From: Beta vulgaris subsp. vulgaris
Lineage: Eukaryota; Streptophyta; Magnoliopsida; Caryophyllales; Amaranthaceae
NCBI RefSeq assembly: GCF_026745355.1
Contig: NC_079203.1
Span: forward strand, 55,972,141-56,036,140
Direction: 5' to 3'
DNA: 64,000 nucleotides
A program made the position numbers and the translations under genes. A model generated the notes under the pieces. The model had not been told where the DNA came from, ran no database searches, and saw nothing but the letters and a program-made list of their open reading frames with translations. This document shows positions 12,171 to 21,956 of the stretch, one piece after another. Position 1 is the stretch's first letter, and each line of letters opens with the position of its first letter.

Positions 12171-12451
12171 AAAAATAGAGGAGTATAATATTTATTTGAT
12201 GTATATAAATTTCAAACTTTTTATGATTGTATACTAGTGTTTTTTGTTGATATAATTAGAATACTTCCACTTGGTTTTGATTGTAATTATAGAGGGAAAA
12301 AGCAGGTGAGGAAAAGAGGGCTCTAGGAAAGAAGAAAGAAAGAAAGGGAAAGGCAGAATGAACTTGTATTTGCAACAAGGATGAGTCATGAGTTTTATTG
12401 AGTTAGCTGATCATTAGTTCATTACCTTTAGCCATATAATCCTAAAGTATA

Positions 12452-12685
12452 TAATTTTTTTTATTAGGAAAGATAATTAATTTCAAAATCAGCTCCTATT
12501 AAGCTATCAGCTTGCAGAGCACACTAATTTAACGATTGTACTCAAGGCTAAACAACTCAGAAGACAACATGTCTAAAGACCCATTATCACTATAAATAAA
12601 TGGGACGATGAGGATTCAAAACCTAAAGAATATAATGCTCCAGAATTTCGAATGATACTCCACAAAACTATCTATGAACCCCTTC
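12452..12685 (-). mobile_element. LINE-derived insertion, severely truncated
   Basis: A perfect 12-bp duplication TCCTAAAGTATA (12440-12451 and 12686-12697) flanks 234 bp. The left edge carries a T-run and then AATTAATTTCAAAATCAGC, the pattern of a plant LINE 3' tail on the minus strand. No coding capacity. Confidence 0.65.
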
Positions 12686-12697
12686 TCCTAAAGTATA

Positions 12698-13299
12698 AAA
12701 TGGTAGTACATATATAGATTAGCATATGGCTAAATTAACTTTATATCAAAAAGTAATGCATAATACAAATCTACAATCATCAAAAGAACCGTTAGCCTTA
12801 AAAAAGTTTTTAGTATGATTTTCTCAAAAAAATGATCACTATATAATGATTAAATCACAACCCTTCATTTGGAACATCTTCATCATAATTGTTAGACTTT
12901 TACATAAGTGGCCAACCATGTATGAATAAAATAAGAATATAGGAGTATGGCAAATGGGGTACACTATGATATTTTCTTTTTTTTCTTTGTACGTCTCATA
13001 AAAAGACAACACAACACACACAATATTTCCACTAGCAAGACAATCCAGCATCACCCATAAAACCAAGCAGGAAACCACTACATCATTATATAATACTACT
13101 ATATATATATGCATAAACTCTATAATATATACATATGAACGCGCAAATGGGTAATTAATCTGCTAATTATATACAAAGTTCTTCAGGTTGGTCATAGTCC
13201 TAGCTCCTAAGTCACGTAATTTGGCTGTTGTGATTATTAATCAGCAAATATACCCACGTGTGAATATGGATGCTCCACTCCTACAGTCTTATTACATAC
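12698..13299. other. Intergenic, no gene seen
   Basis: AT-rich sequence with no supported gene or defined repeat. Confidence 0.45.
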
Positions 13300-13301
13300 T
13301 A

Positions 13302-13830
13302 CTTTCTTCGTCACATAATATAGTGTTTGTTAAGAATATTTATAGTACACCTGGGTATACCATGAACATGGTACACCCAAGACTATTTTCTCCAAATGAG
13401 CAAAATGAGCGAATGAGCAAAATGAACAAATGAACAAACATTTCTACTCATTTAAAAAATGAGCAAATACTTTATTACAAAATGAGCAAATGAATAAATG
13501 AGAAATGAGCAAAATCCCATATGAGCAAATTTGGTGTCAAATGAGCACCTGAAGTTCTAATTTATTACAAAAATACCCTTGGGTGTACCATGCTCATGGT
13601 ACACCCGGGTGTACCATGAGTGAACTCGTGTTTGTTTTTCTCTGACTTTGACCAGGTATTCTCATTTGTATATATAAAAAACATATTCATATGTGATCTG
13701 ATTATAGTTTAATAATATCAACTTTTCATATTTTTTGTCAATAAAAAACTGAAGTTATCATCGATCAAATATTTATCTTGAAGACCGTGTAAAAAAAACA
13801 ATTACTATATTATTACACGGAGGGAGGGAG
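13302..13830. mobile_element. Stowaway-like MITE split by another MITE
   Basis: Left end CTTTCTTCGTCACATAATAT and right end (inverted) CTCCCTCCCTCCGTGTAATA, with TA on both sides (13300-13301, 13831-13832). The right end has an extra GGAG unit. A second element (13345-13614) sits inside it. Confidence 0.65.
13345..13614. mobile_element. Inverted-repeat element with ATGAGCAA interior
   Basis: Long inverted ends of about 38 bp built from GTACACC(T/C)GGGT(A/G)TACCATG and CATGGTACACCCAAG. The interior repeats AATGAGCAAATGAGCAAA. A decayed copy is found at 41901-42659. It lies inside the Stowaway-like element at 13302-13830. Confidence 0.65.
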
Positions 13831-14042
13831 TATGAGAAATTTGTGTGATTTAGTTTTTCTTTAATCTTAATGCTTTTGTTGAATTTTATGCGTGTACCTT
13901 ACCGTGTTAGAAGGGCATGGACTAGACTAGAAAAACTTTGACTTCTGTTAGACATTGAACTGCTTTTTGTTCTTGTAGTACTAATATGATTCTTTTTTGC
14001 TTTAGCACTATTTGGTGGCCACCAACATAAATAAAATTGAGG

Positions 14043-14121
<79 letters not shown>

Positions 14122-14122
14122 G
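14043..14122. repeat. (TA)n microsatellite, then (GT)n
   Basis: About 65 bases of nearly pure TA followed by GTGTGTGTGTGG. Likely length-variable. Confidence 0.9.
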
Positions 14123-14323
14123 TGTATATTTATGATTTTTGGATTTTTACATTGCTCATCATTATTTTAAAAGTTAAAGTCTTACTCCTAACTTAATAAT
14201 GTGCTTCGATTGTACCCCTTATCGTTTAATTGTTCTTGTTATTTTTGTTGTCAAGGGTATATGTTAAGAGAAACCTATGAGTTGTCCTCATAAAAGAAAA
14301 AAAAAAGGCCGAAGAATGACTAA

Positions 14324-14641
14324 GGTCTTGTTTGGTTGTATATGGGAAGTCATACTTCCTAGGAAGTTATTTTCCCATGTATTTGAAATTACTAGGAAAT
14401 GTAAAATTGTGTTTGGTTGACAATGGGAAGTAGAACTTCCCGAACTTCCCATGGGAAGTTCTACTTACCTAGTTCTACTTACCTAGGGAGACCTAGGTAA
14501 GTAACTTCTTCCATTTTGGAGGAAGTAGAACTTCCTAGGAAGTGCAAATTCCCATGATTTTGCCAACCAAACAACTTCATATACTTCTACTTTTTGGGAA
14601 TTTGCACTTCCCATGATTTATTTTGTCAACCAAACAAGGCC
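14324..14641. mobile_element. Tourist-like MITE
   Basis: Ends GGTCTTGTTTGGTTGTATAT and, inverted, GGCCTTGTTTGGTTGACAAA, flanked by TAA (14321-14323 and 14642-14644). The interior is a family of GGAAGTAGAACTTCC palindromes. A decayed relative is at about 63030-63325. Confidence 0.85.
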
Positions 14642-14794
14642 TAACACTGTAAGTGAATGGATTGTTGATTACACCATCTATTGCCAATTTTGTTTGATAG
14701 AAATTCACCCGACTTGTGTATATGGTCAAACCTTCCTTTAAAGAGTCTGTGTGGCTGTGTATAGGTCCATTGGAATCGAAGATTCCTCATCTTT

Positions 14795-15048
14795 TTTTTC
14801 TTCTAGTTGTACCATTTTCATTTTGACACTAATTACATAGTTCACTTTGACGCTCTTGTATTATTGACACGTAAAAAAACATATTTATGTGGAATCTTGA
14901 TAAATTTATCTCAATATATATTTTCAAAATATCAACTTTTTATAACTTTTTACTTAAATATAACTAGAGATATTGATACTTTTAGTTATACATTGACAAA
15001 CGTGCCAAATTCTTTAAATATAATAATAAAAAAAAGAACGGAGGTAGT
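14795..15048. mobile_element. Decayed Stowaway-like MITE
   Basis: The right end AGAACGGAGGTAG is clear at about 15036-15048; the left end is degraded around 14795. The inner sequence (TTGACAC, CTTGATAAATT, TTTTTATAACTTTT) resembles the element at 16407-16663. Confidence 0.45.
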
Positions 15049-15049
15049 A

Positions 15050-15930
15050 ATCGAGTAATACAGAACAAGAGAAAATCCTGACCCACAAGCAAGTTGTGAC
15101 CTTCTTCATTCAACATAGAAAAAGAAAAGGCCGAGGAGAATGATGATCATAAAAGCACTTCGATAGGTTAGTAAGCTTAATCTGCTAATTAACCCGAAAT
15201 CAGCTAATTAAGCATGATGAATTTATGTCTTTGATGGTGTCCAATTATGATTAATTTGAAATTTTGAGTTTAATTATCATGAGATATATTAGCTGATGGA
15301 TTTATTAGATGAAGTTAGGGGCTAACTTTGTTTTTTTTTTTATAGAATATTAGATGGATGTTTTTGTGGACAAATAGTTGATAGAAATTGATGGCTTTTA
15401 TTAATAGCTTTTTGCATTTCATTATTAAAAAAATTGATATGTATCTAATAAGACCCTATTTGACGTTATTTTCTTGTATAATGATGCGAGATAGCATTGT
15501 AATACCCTTCATGATTGTTTTAAGGAGATTTAATCAGGCCCGACCATGAGGGGTGTTTTGAGAGGCAATGGCCTAGGGAGCTCATTTCCTAAGTTATCCA
15601 TTAGTTAAGAGAAATTAGTAGTAGTACTTAGGTAAAGTTTCATATAGTTGTTTGTATGTCTTATTTTATTTTATATGAAAAAAAATGAGTTGAGTCTACC
15701 GACTTCTCAAGTGTGAAACATTTTCGAAGTGCTCTTATAAATTAATGACTTGGGTCATAATGATTATAATTATTGTTGTTGTTATTATAATAATGATAAT
15801 AATAATAATTATTATTAATAGAAGTTGTGATAGAAATAAAATGATTATAATAGTACGTAATACTATAAATTAGATCTTACAATGTATTGCATAATAATAA
15901 ATTATAAAGTAATAATATAATAGTAATAAT
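15050..15930. other. Intergenic, no gene seen
   Basis: AT-rich, with short (AAT)n/(ATT)n runs at 15775-15915. No supported reading frame. Confidence 0.45.
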
Positions 15931-15934
15931 ATAT

Positions 15935-16137
15935 TTTATAAAAGATAAGATCTTGTAAATCAGATCAGATCAGATTAATTAGAAAAAATAAGTTAAGATC
16001 CGATCAAATCAGAAAAAATAAGTTTAGATCAGATCATAAAAATAAGTTCAGATTAGAAAAAATAAGTTCAGATCAGATAAGTTCAAATCAAAAGATAAGT
16101 TCAGATCAGAAAATTTCAGGTAAACTAAACATAGCCT
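15935..16137. mobile_element. Tourist-like remnant with GATCA-pentamer interior
   Basis: The right end AAACTAAACATAGCC followed by TAA matches the right end of 10825-11171, as do the repeated AAGTTCAGATCAG units. The left end has been lost. Confidence 0.55.
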
Positions 16138-16406
16138 AAATCACAAGCTGTTTTTGGAGTACTACATAGAGTATGGTAGATTTCAAAGTGACACGGTCTC
16201 ATAGACTCACGAAGATAAGAAAATATATCTGCTTTTTGTGAGCTGCAACTTGCTGTGAATTCAGTCCTAATCCACATGAATAGTGATTAGTGATGATTAC
16301 TCATTTGGTCCCTCTCAAGATTGAAAAATCAATGGTCAAATAGTTGCTACTTGCTAGGTCTTACTTGTAATTGGCAAAGGCAACGGCCAGGAAGTTTAAT
16401 GAAGTA

Positions 16407-16663
16407 CTACCTCGTTCTTTTTAATTGTTACACTTTGACATTTTACACTATTCACAAATTGCACTTTGACCCTCGTTTGTGATTTATACGTGAATAAAAA
16501 CATAGTCATGTGGGATCTTGTTAGATTCGTATTAGTATGTATTTTATTAATATGTAGTTTTTATATTTTTTACAAATACAAAATTAGAGATATAAAGGCT
16601 CAAAGTAGTGCATCGGCATGCGTGAAAAGTGTAAGTGTAACAATTAAAAAGAAACGGAGGTAG
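16407..16663. mobile_element. Stowaway-like MITE
   Basis: Ends CTACCTCGTTCTTTTTAATT and complement, flanked by TA at 16405-16406 and 16664-16665. About 257 bp, non-coding. Confidence 0.8.
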
Positions 16664-17381
16664 TATAACATTTATCCATCACTCCAATGTATAGCCTTAG
16701 ATTTGAGGCCCCCTTTTTTTGAAATAGAGAAAATAAATTGAACCGGGAAAAAATTGAACATGAGAAAATTTCTAAAATGAATTGAACTAAAAATAAGTTC
16801 AAAGAATAAGGCCGAAATTCTATATTATTATTAAGTAATTTAAGCTAAGTCGTTATATAAATACGATGCAACATTAGAAACCATTTATTAATATCTGCCA
16901 AATATTAGTCAATATATAGACAAATACAGTAGTAAACGCAAAAAATGCAACTTTGATTGGAATAATTTTCCACTTATATACAAATGACCAAGCTTATCTT
17001 CCTATTATGGACACTATGAAAAAAACGAAATGATGTTATCTTCAATAATGTCTCTTTTGATAATTATTGTGTCCTTCACAAGGAAAAAGTCTTACATCGA
17101 GAATGGAGTCTCTGAAATAATTAATAAGATTGTTTCTTGTCAACTCGTAAGTATCCATTTTTCAACTCTGACCCACATGAAATAAACACCAATTATTCTG
17201 ATCTCCTACCACCTTAGTAGCTTGGACGCCACCACCCCCTCCCACCTTCAAGCTTAACTTCGACGGTCCCGTTGCAAACAAGCCAACTGTTGTTGGGGTT
17301 GTTATTGGCAATTGCCAGGGAGAATTGATTCAAGCATGTACTTACAACCTTGGCACGACCCCAGTTTTTTATGTTGGAGCT

Positions 17382-18753
17382 TTTTTTTTTTTTTGACATC
17401 GAAGAAATTTGCATTAATGAAAAACGAAATTACATCCTAATGCTAAAAACAACCAAAAAAAACATAAAAACGAAATTGAGCGGAACTCGTTCTTACACAA
17501 CAACTGCAAAAACATAAATAACATAAACTAAAATAAAGCTGCTCGATCTGGTGGATGACGCTACTTCTGGTGGATGACGATCGCCGGAATCCGGATAAAA
17601 GGAGTAGGAGGAAAAAGCTGATTTCACACGTGGGGGAACTAGGTACCAGCGAGATTATAAACTCGCAACAAGACCAATGCCAGTGACCTTCTATCACCCG
17701 GAATTCGATGGTCGAGTTTGTTGAAAGAGTCACATTCTTGTGTGACGTAATACCCTTTTGAAAGAGTAATACAGGCTTCTCCGGTGAGGAGAAGCTCATG
17801 GACGCGCTGTAACCCCAATTAAGAAATTGGGGGGCCGCCTTCAGATTTCGTTTTGTCAAGACAATGATAAATGAAATCATTGCCAAGCGAGAATGAAATC
17901 TAACCAAGGTTAGATCTCGAAGAACCATCCGATTAGGAAAATCGGATGAAGCAAACCCCAAACATGAAATAAACCCTAACCAACTACATAACCAGATTGA
18001 AGTAACAAATACCACCACCATAATAATCAACAACACCATTGTAATCCAACCAAAGAAACCTCGCCAATGAAAACAGTAAGCTAAACTAACGCGGGAAAAG
18101 GAGACGCACCTCAAAGAGCCAGAGAAACTCCAGATAAAGGGAAATAAACTACCAACACAGCACTAAAACCCGACACAGCAACACTAAGGGGGGAAGGGGA
18201 AGCCCTGTAACTTTACCTTTTCTTGATACAACACTAAGGGGGAGGGGAAGGGGAAGCCCTAAAACTTGACTGTTGCCTCGATACAACACTAAGGGTGGGG
18301 GGGGAGGGGGAGGCCCAAAAACCGAACAACTAGGGGGAGGGGGATCGGGAGACACTAACACGAAACAGGGGGAGGGGGAAACACTAACCACGAAAAAACG
18401 GGGGGAGGGGAGATGGTGGAGGCACGGTTGGAGCAAGGAGGCGTGAAAAGAGATGCGGCCACGAAAGGAGGGTGGCGAAGAGGAGGCTGGAGGGAGCAGC
18501 TATGACCGAAAAAAAAAAACGACGGCGAGACAAAGAAGCCGACGAAAGCGAAGAAAAGCACCTAAAAACCCGACGGGAAAGACGATAAACCGGCAAAACT
18601 GACAGACAAGGCGAAAAGAAAGCAACGAAAACTCGCCGGAAACCTGCGCGGCACCGGATCTCCGGCGAGTGTTAGGGTTACAGTAGTTTTTTTAAGAGAG
18701 AAGGCAGAGAAAAAGAAAAAGTAGAGAGAGAAGCTACAACGATGAGGAACTTG
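17382..18753 (-). mobile_element. LINE-derived non-autonomous element
   Basis: A perfect 11-bp duplication ATGTTGGAGCT lies at 17371-17381 and 18754-18764. On the minus strand the element runs from a CT-rich start, through GC-rich sequence with ACTCGCCGGAGATCCGG, to a 3' end AATGCAAATTTCTTCGATG plus a poly(A) tail (the T-run at 17381-17394). It therefore has LINE-like 5' and 3' ends but no reverse transcriptase or endonuclease. The 223-codon open frame at 17443-18114 (minus) has no family motif I recognise and may be fortuitous. Confidence 0.75.
18186..18402. repeat. G-rich imperfect minisatellite
   Basis: Four to five imperfect units of roughly 50-60 bp, with ACACTAAGGGGGAGGGG-like cores, give a strongly G-rich plus strand. 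They lie inside the LINE-derived element, whose own sense strand is therefore C-rich here. The overlapping Pro/Ser-rich open frames are low-complexity. Confidence 0.7.
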
Positions 18754-19165
18754 ATGTTGGAGCTACTGCACTTCAAAAAGGCCTTGTTCTAGCGCTACAA
18801 CATGGTATCCAAGCTAAGACATCTACATGTAAGGAGATAATTTACTTGTTATTATAGCGGTTCAAGATCTTTGGCACTCTTCATGGCAAATCCAAAATAT
18901 CATCAAAGACGTCAAATAACTCCTACAAGACTTTCGATCCTATCATCTCCAACACATTTATCGTGAACCAAACAAAGCAACCGATTGGATATCAAATGTT
19001 GGCACTTAATTCAATCTATAGTTTTGCAATTAATCATTGTAATAACTCAGTTTTTTCATTTCATCCTTGTAGATGACTTTTTAGGAGTTCCCTTCGCTCT
19101 AAAATTTCTTTTCCTTAACTATGTAAAAGAAAAAAAAACTTATATTCTATGCAAAAATTGCTTAA

Positions 19166-19426
19166 CAGCTTGTTTAGTATAAGACATTTGAGAGGAAAAG
19201 AAAGGAAGAAAATATTTTAGTTTCTAATGTTTGGTTCAAAAATAAAATCAACTGATATGAAATGGAAGGAAGTGGAAGGAAAGTCTCCCTACAAATGTTC
19301 GATTTGCTTTCTTTCCAAAAGTGGAGGAATTTGTGAGGAAAGAGAAAACTTAAACCAAACAGAAGAAATTAAAGGTTTTTTTTTCCTTTTTTTTTTCTCT
19401 TCCGTTCCTTTCAACCAAACATGTTG
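19166..19426. mobile_element. Tourist-like MITE
   Basis: Ends CAGCTTGTTTAG and, inverted, CAACATGTTTGG, flanked by TAA (19163-19165 and 19427-19429). The interior is AGGAAAGGAAG-rich on one side and CT-rich on the other. About 261 bp. Confidence 0.7.
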
Positions 19427-19429
19427 TAA

Positions 19430-20660
19430 ATGATAATATCTTGTTTTTTGAGTAGTGGGAAATAACAAGAAGTACAAGAGAATTTCAACATTAGAACAAG
19501 ATATATGTATCACATAATTTCTTTCTGTATTTTAGTGATTTTGTACTCACAATCCGAGCATTGATCAACCTAGCACACATACATTTCAACATCGACCCTT
19601 ATATGATTCTCTCTATCAATTTAGACACTCGAGATGTCATTGCATACACATTCATTTTATATAATGAAAAATGGTATTAATATCAATTTTTAGTTTCAAT
19701 TTTTCCCTTTTTCTTATACTTGCAACATATGGAAATATTACATAAACTAAGGATGTTGAGAGAGTGTCAAACATGATTATTCATGTGATTAATACTAATA
19801 ATGTAAGACTTTCATTGTATTATAACTTTTTTTGAGAGGAAATGCAAGAACCCGTTTTAACTTGTCGGAAAAAAATATTGCAATTATTGTAAAAATACCC
19901 CCAAAAAACTTGATATTGCAAAAGAGGTAGTGTGATGTAAGGTCGAGCAACAGGTAATAACATAGTGATTTTGACATTAACTTCGATCCCAGAATTCTTG
20001 GAATCGAAGTCTCTCCCTTTGCAAGAGGGATTCCCAAATTTTCTCCCCTACTTGCAAGAGATTTTTACTTTTTTACTAAAAAAAAGAAAGATATGATGTA
20101 AGGTCAACTGCCACTACAAGAAGTCCTCATCTTATTGTTGGAATGAGGAATTAAATCCAGGACAAAACCTTATAATAGAGCGTTGTACTTCATTCAACTA
20201 TCACCTTTTCCTCAAATAATATATGATGTAACTTATGTAATACACTTAAATTTAGTCATATTCTATCAGCAATTTGTTTCTTATAAAGTCAAAAATTATA
20301 TTTTTTTTGTTTGCAGAAACAAAACACAATAACAGACATATCTAACACAAAGAATTCCAATCCCTACCAACAAGAAGGAAAAAAAAGCTAAAAATACAAT
20401 TTCATGTGCGATACACTAACTGAATAGTAATCATCATTTGATGATAAGAAAAGGTCAACATATAACAATATTATATACGTCCTCGTTTTTCTTTTAATTG
20501 CATCGTTTTTTACTTTTTGCCAATTTTCTATTATTTGCATGGTTTTTTTTTTTACAATATACCCTTTTTTCCATCTCCTAGCACACACAAATGATGCGAT
20601 AAAAAAGCGAGGAGATAGATTATAGAGTTATAGAGTAATTACAAATTATTAGAATAAAGG
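19430..20660. other. Intergenic, no gene seen
   Basis: AT-rich. The left end of a Stowaway-like element (ACGTCCTCGTTTTTCTTTTA) is near 20476, without a clear partner. No coding frame is supported. Confidence 0.45.
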
Positions 20661-20818
20661 ATAGGAGTTAGCTCAAGCCTTTGGCTTCGGAGGTCAGAGG
20701 TTCGATCCTTACTCCTAGCATTATGCTGGGGTTACCAGCCAATGTGTTGGAGTTTTCTACAAGCTAGTAGGCTTGTAAGGGTTAGCCCTTGGGTTAACTT
20801 AATTCCCTAATAAAAAAA
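20660..20818 (+). mobile_element. tRNA-derived SINE
   Basis: Box A-like TAGCTCAAGCCTTTGGC and box B GGTTCGATCC lie 25-35 nt apart at the head. The body ends in TTAATTCCCTAATAAAAAAA, an A-rich tail. About 155 bp, a typical size for plant SINEs. Confidence 0.75.
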
Positions 20819-20888
20819 TATCCCAACATTATTATAGTCACTCTGATCCATACGAGCCACAAAGGCAATACAAAGAAGACGATGGAGG

Positions 20889-21525
20889 TAGAGCTGATCA
20901 CTTTGTCTCGGGTTTTGGGCAGAATTTTTCGGCCGGCCCGGATTTTTTTGGCTTTGGGCAAGCCAAAAACGATTTTTTAGTCTATTTTTTGGCCTGACTC
21001 GTTTTGGCATAAAAATCCCGCTAATTTAGGCCCGAAATAGCGGACTTTGGGCACAAAAAATCGGCCTGAATTTAGGCCCGGACCGACCAATGCAAAGTTA
21101 TTAAAATCACGATTCAAATCTTAAAATCTTACGATTTTACGATTCAAAATATGGTAGACGATTCGATTCTCGATTCTAGACGATTCTATACATTTTTGTT
21201 GACTAGCGAAAACCTCGCAAGTTTAAATCATGCTAACAAAGAAAATAAGAGATATATATTGATAGCTATTGCCAATATAGTGGGTAAATAACTATTTTTT
21301 CCAATTTTTAGGTCTTTTAACTTATAATTTTAGCATATTCAATGAAGATTGAGTGCAATATCTTGATTATACATGTTTGTAGAATCTTACGATTCTACGA
21401 TTCGATTTTAGGATTCGATTCTAAAGGTTGTTTTCGATTCAAACTAGAATCTCGATTTTAACAACATTGGACCAATGAGCAATTTTTTTTGCCGCAGCCT
21501 GGGCCATGAATCATGGTCACCTCTA
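20889..21525. mobile_element. hAT MITE (family H), split by a nested hAT element
   Basis: Ends are TAGAGCTGATCA at left and, inverted, TAGAGGTGACCA at right. The flanking 8-mers gatggagg and aatagagg match at 6 of 8. Interior words such as CTTTGGGCAAGCCAAAAA and GGCCCGAAATAGCGG are shared with 25689-25984, 29715-29942 and 51741-52014. Removing the nested element and one duplication leaves about 252 bp, the family's usual size. Confidence 0.8.
21093..21469. mobile_element. Nested hAT element with perfect 8-bp duplication
   Basis: Ends are CAAAGTTATTAAAATC at left and, inverted, CAATGTTGTTAAAATC at right. A perfect 8-bp duplication GACCAATG flanks it at 21085-21092 and 21470-21477, and that 8-mer is host sequence of the outer element. 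The arms carry ACGATTCGATTC words. 377 bp, non-coding. Confidence 0.85.
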
Positions 21526-21829
21526 AATAGAGGATTCAAATCTGTAAACTATCATTCACAACACCTTACTTTTAACATTTAGGCTAAGATATGATTGATC
21601 AGAGTGATAGTTAATGTGAGTGAAAGATATAGTTAAGAATCTATATTTCATGCAAATTACATTTCGTAGACCAAGGTATAGTCACGCCCACACGCGTAGT
21701 ACCCCTTTGACCCCCTCTTCAAACCCAAAAAGAAAAAGACCCCAAAAAAAAAAAACTCTTAAGAAAGAAGAACGAAAGCAGAAAAGTCACACTTTCCTCC
21801 CTTCTTCCTTTGGCCGGTGTTTCTTTCCT

Positions 21830-21836
21830 TTATAAG
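21830..21836 (+). promoter_or_regulatory. TATA box of the CCCH gene
   Basis: TTTATAAGAGCC sits about 125 bp before the start codon. It is followed by a CT-rich leader with no upstream ATG and a CAACAACAACAAC run just before the ATG, a common plant leader layout. Transcription should start near 21860. Confidence 0.65.
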
Positions 21837-21956
21837 AGCCGCTTATTCTCTCTTTTCTTCTCTCAAATTCTCTTCATCACTTCCTTCATTCTTTCTTTCA
21901 TTTCATCACTCTTAAACTAAATCAAAACAACAACAACAACAAAAACAATTCATTTT

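Larger units (their letters stand above)
17217..18990 (+). pseudogene. RNase H-like (RVT_3-type) domain pseudogene, split by an insertion
   Basis: The plus-strand translation before 17382 reads WTPPPPPTFKLNFDGPV and onward through VVIGNCQGELIQACTYN. After 18753 it continues in the same frame through TALQKGLVLALQHGIQAKT. It then shifts frame into GDNLLVI, DLWHSSWQIQNIIKDVK, a TAA stop, and LLQDFRSYHLQHIYREPNKA followed by TDWISNVGT. This order of NFDG, ATAL, GDNL and DW motifs is that of the plant RNase H-like domain found in LINE-derived and cellular RVT_3 proteins. The usual Glu before ATAL is Gly here, there is one frameshift and one stop, and a 1.37-kb insertion interrupts it. It is a dead relic, probably from an old non-LTR element or a domesticated relative. 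Confidence 0.75.

Noticed and set aside
17443..18114. 223-codon open frame on the minus strand as a gene
   Set aside because: It lies wholly inside a LINE-derived insertion bounded by an 11-bp duplication, shows no recognisable domain, and ends in the element's 3' region.
18149..18596. Pro/Ser-rich open frames on the minus strand
   Set aside because: They are translations of the C-rich strand of the minisatellite and adjacent low-complexity DNA.
20660..20818. tRNA gene
   Set aside because: Box A and box B are present, but no cloverleaf can be closed and an A-tailed body follows, so it is a SINE.
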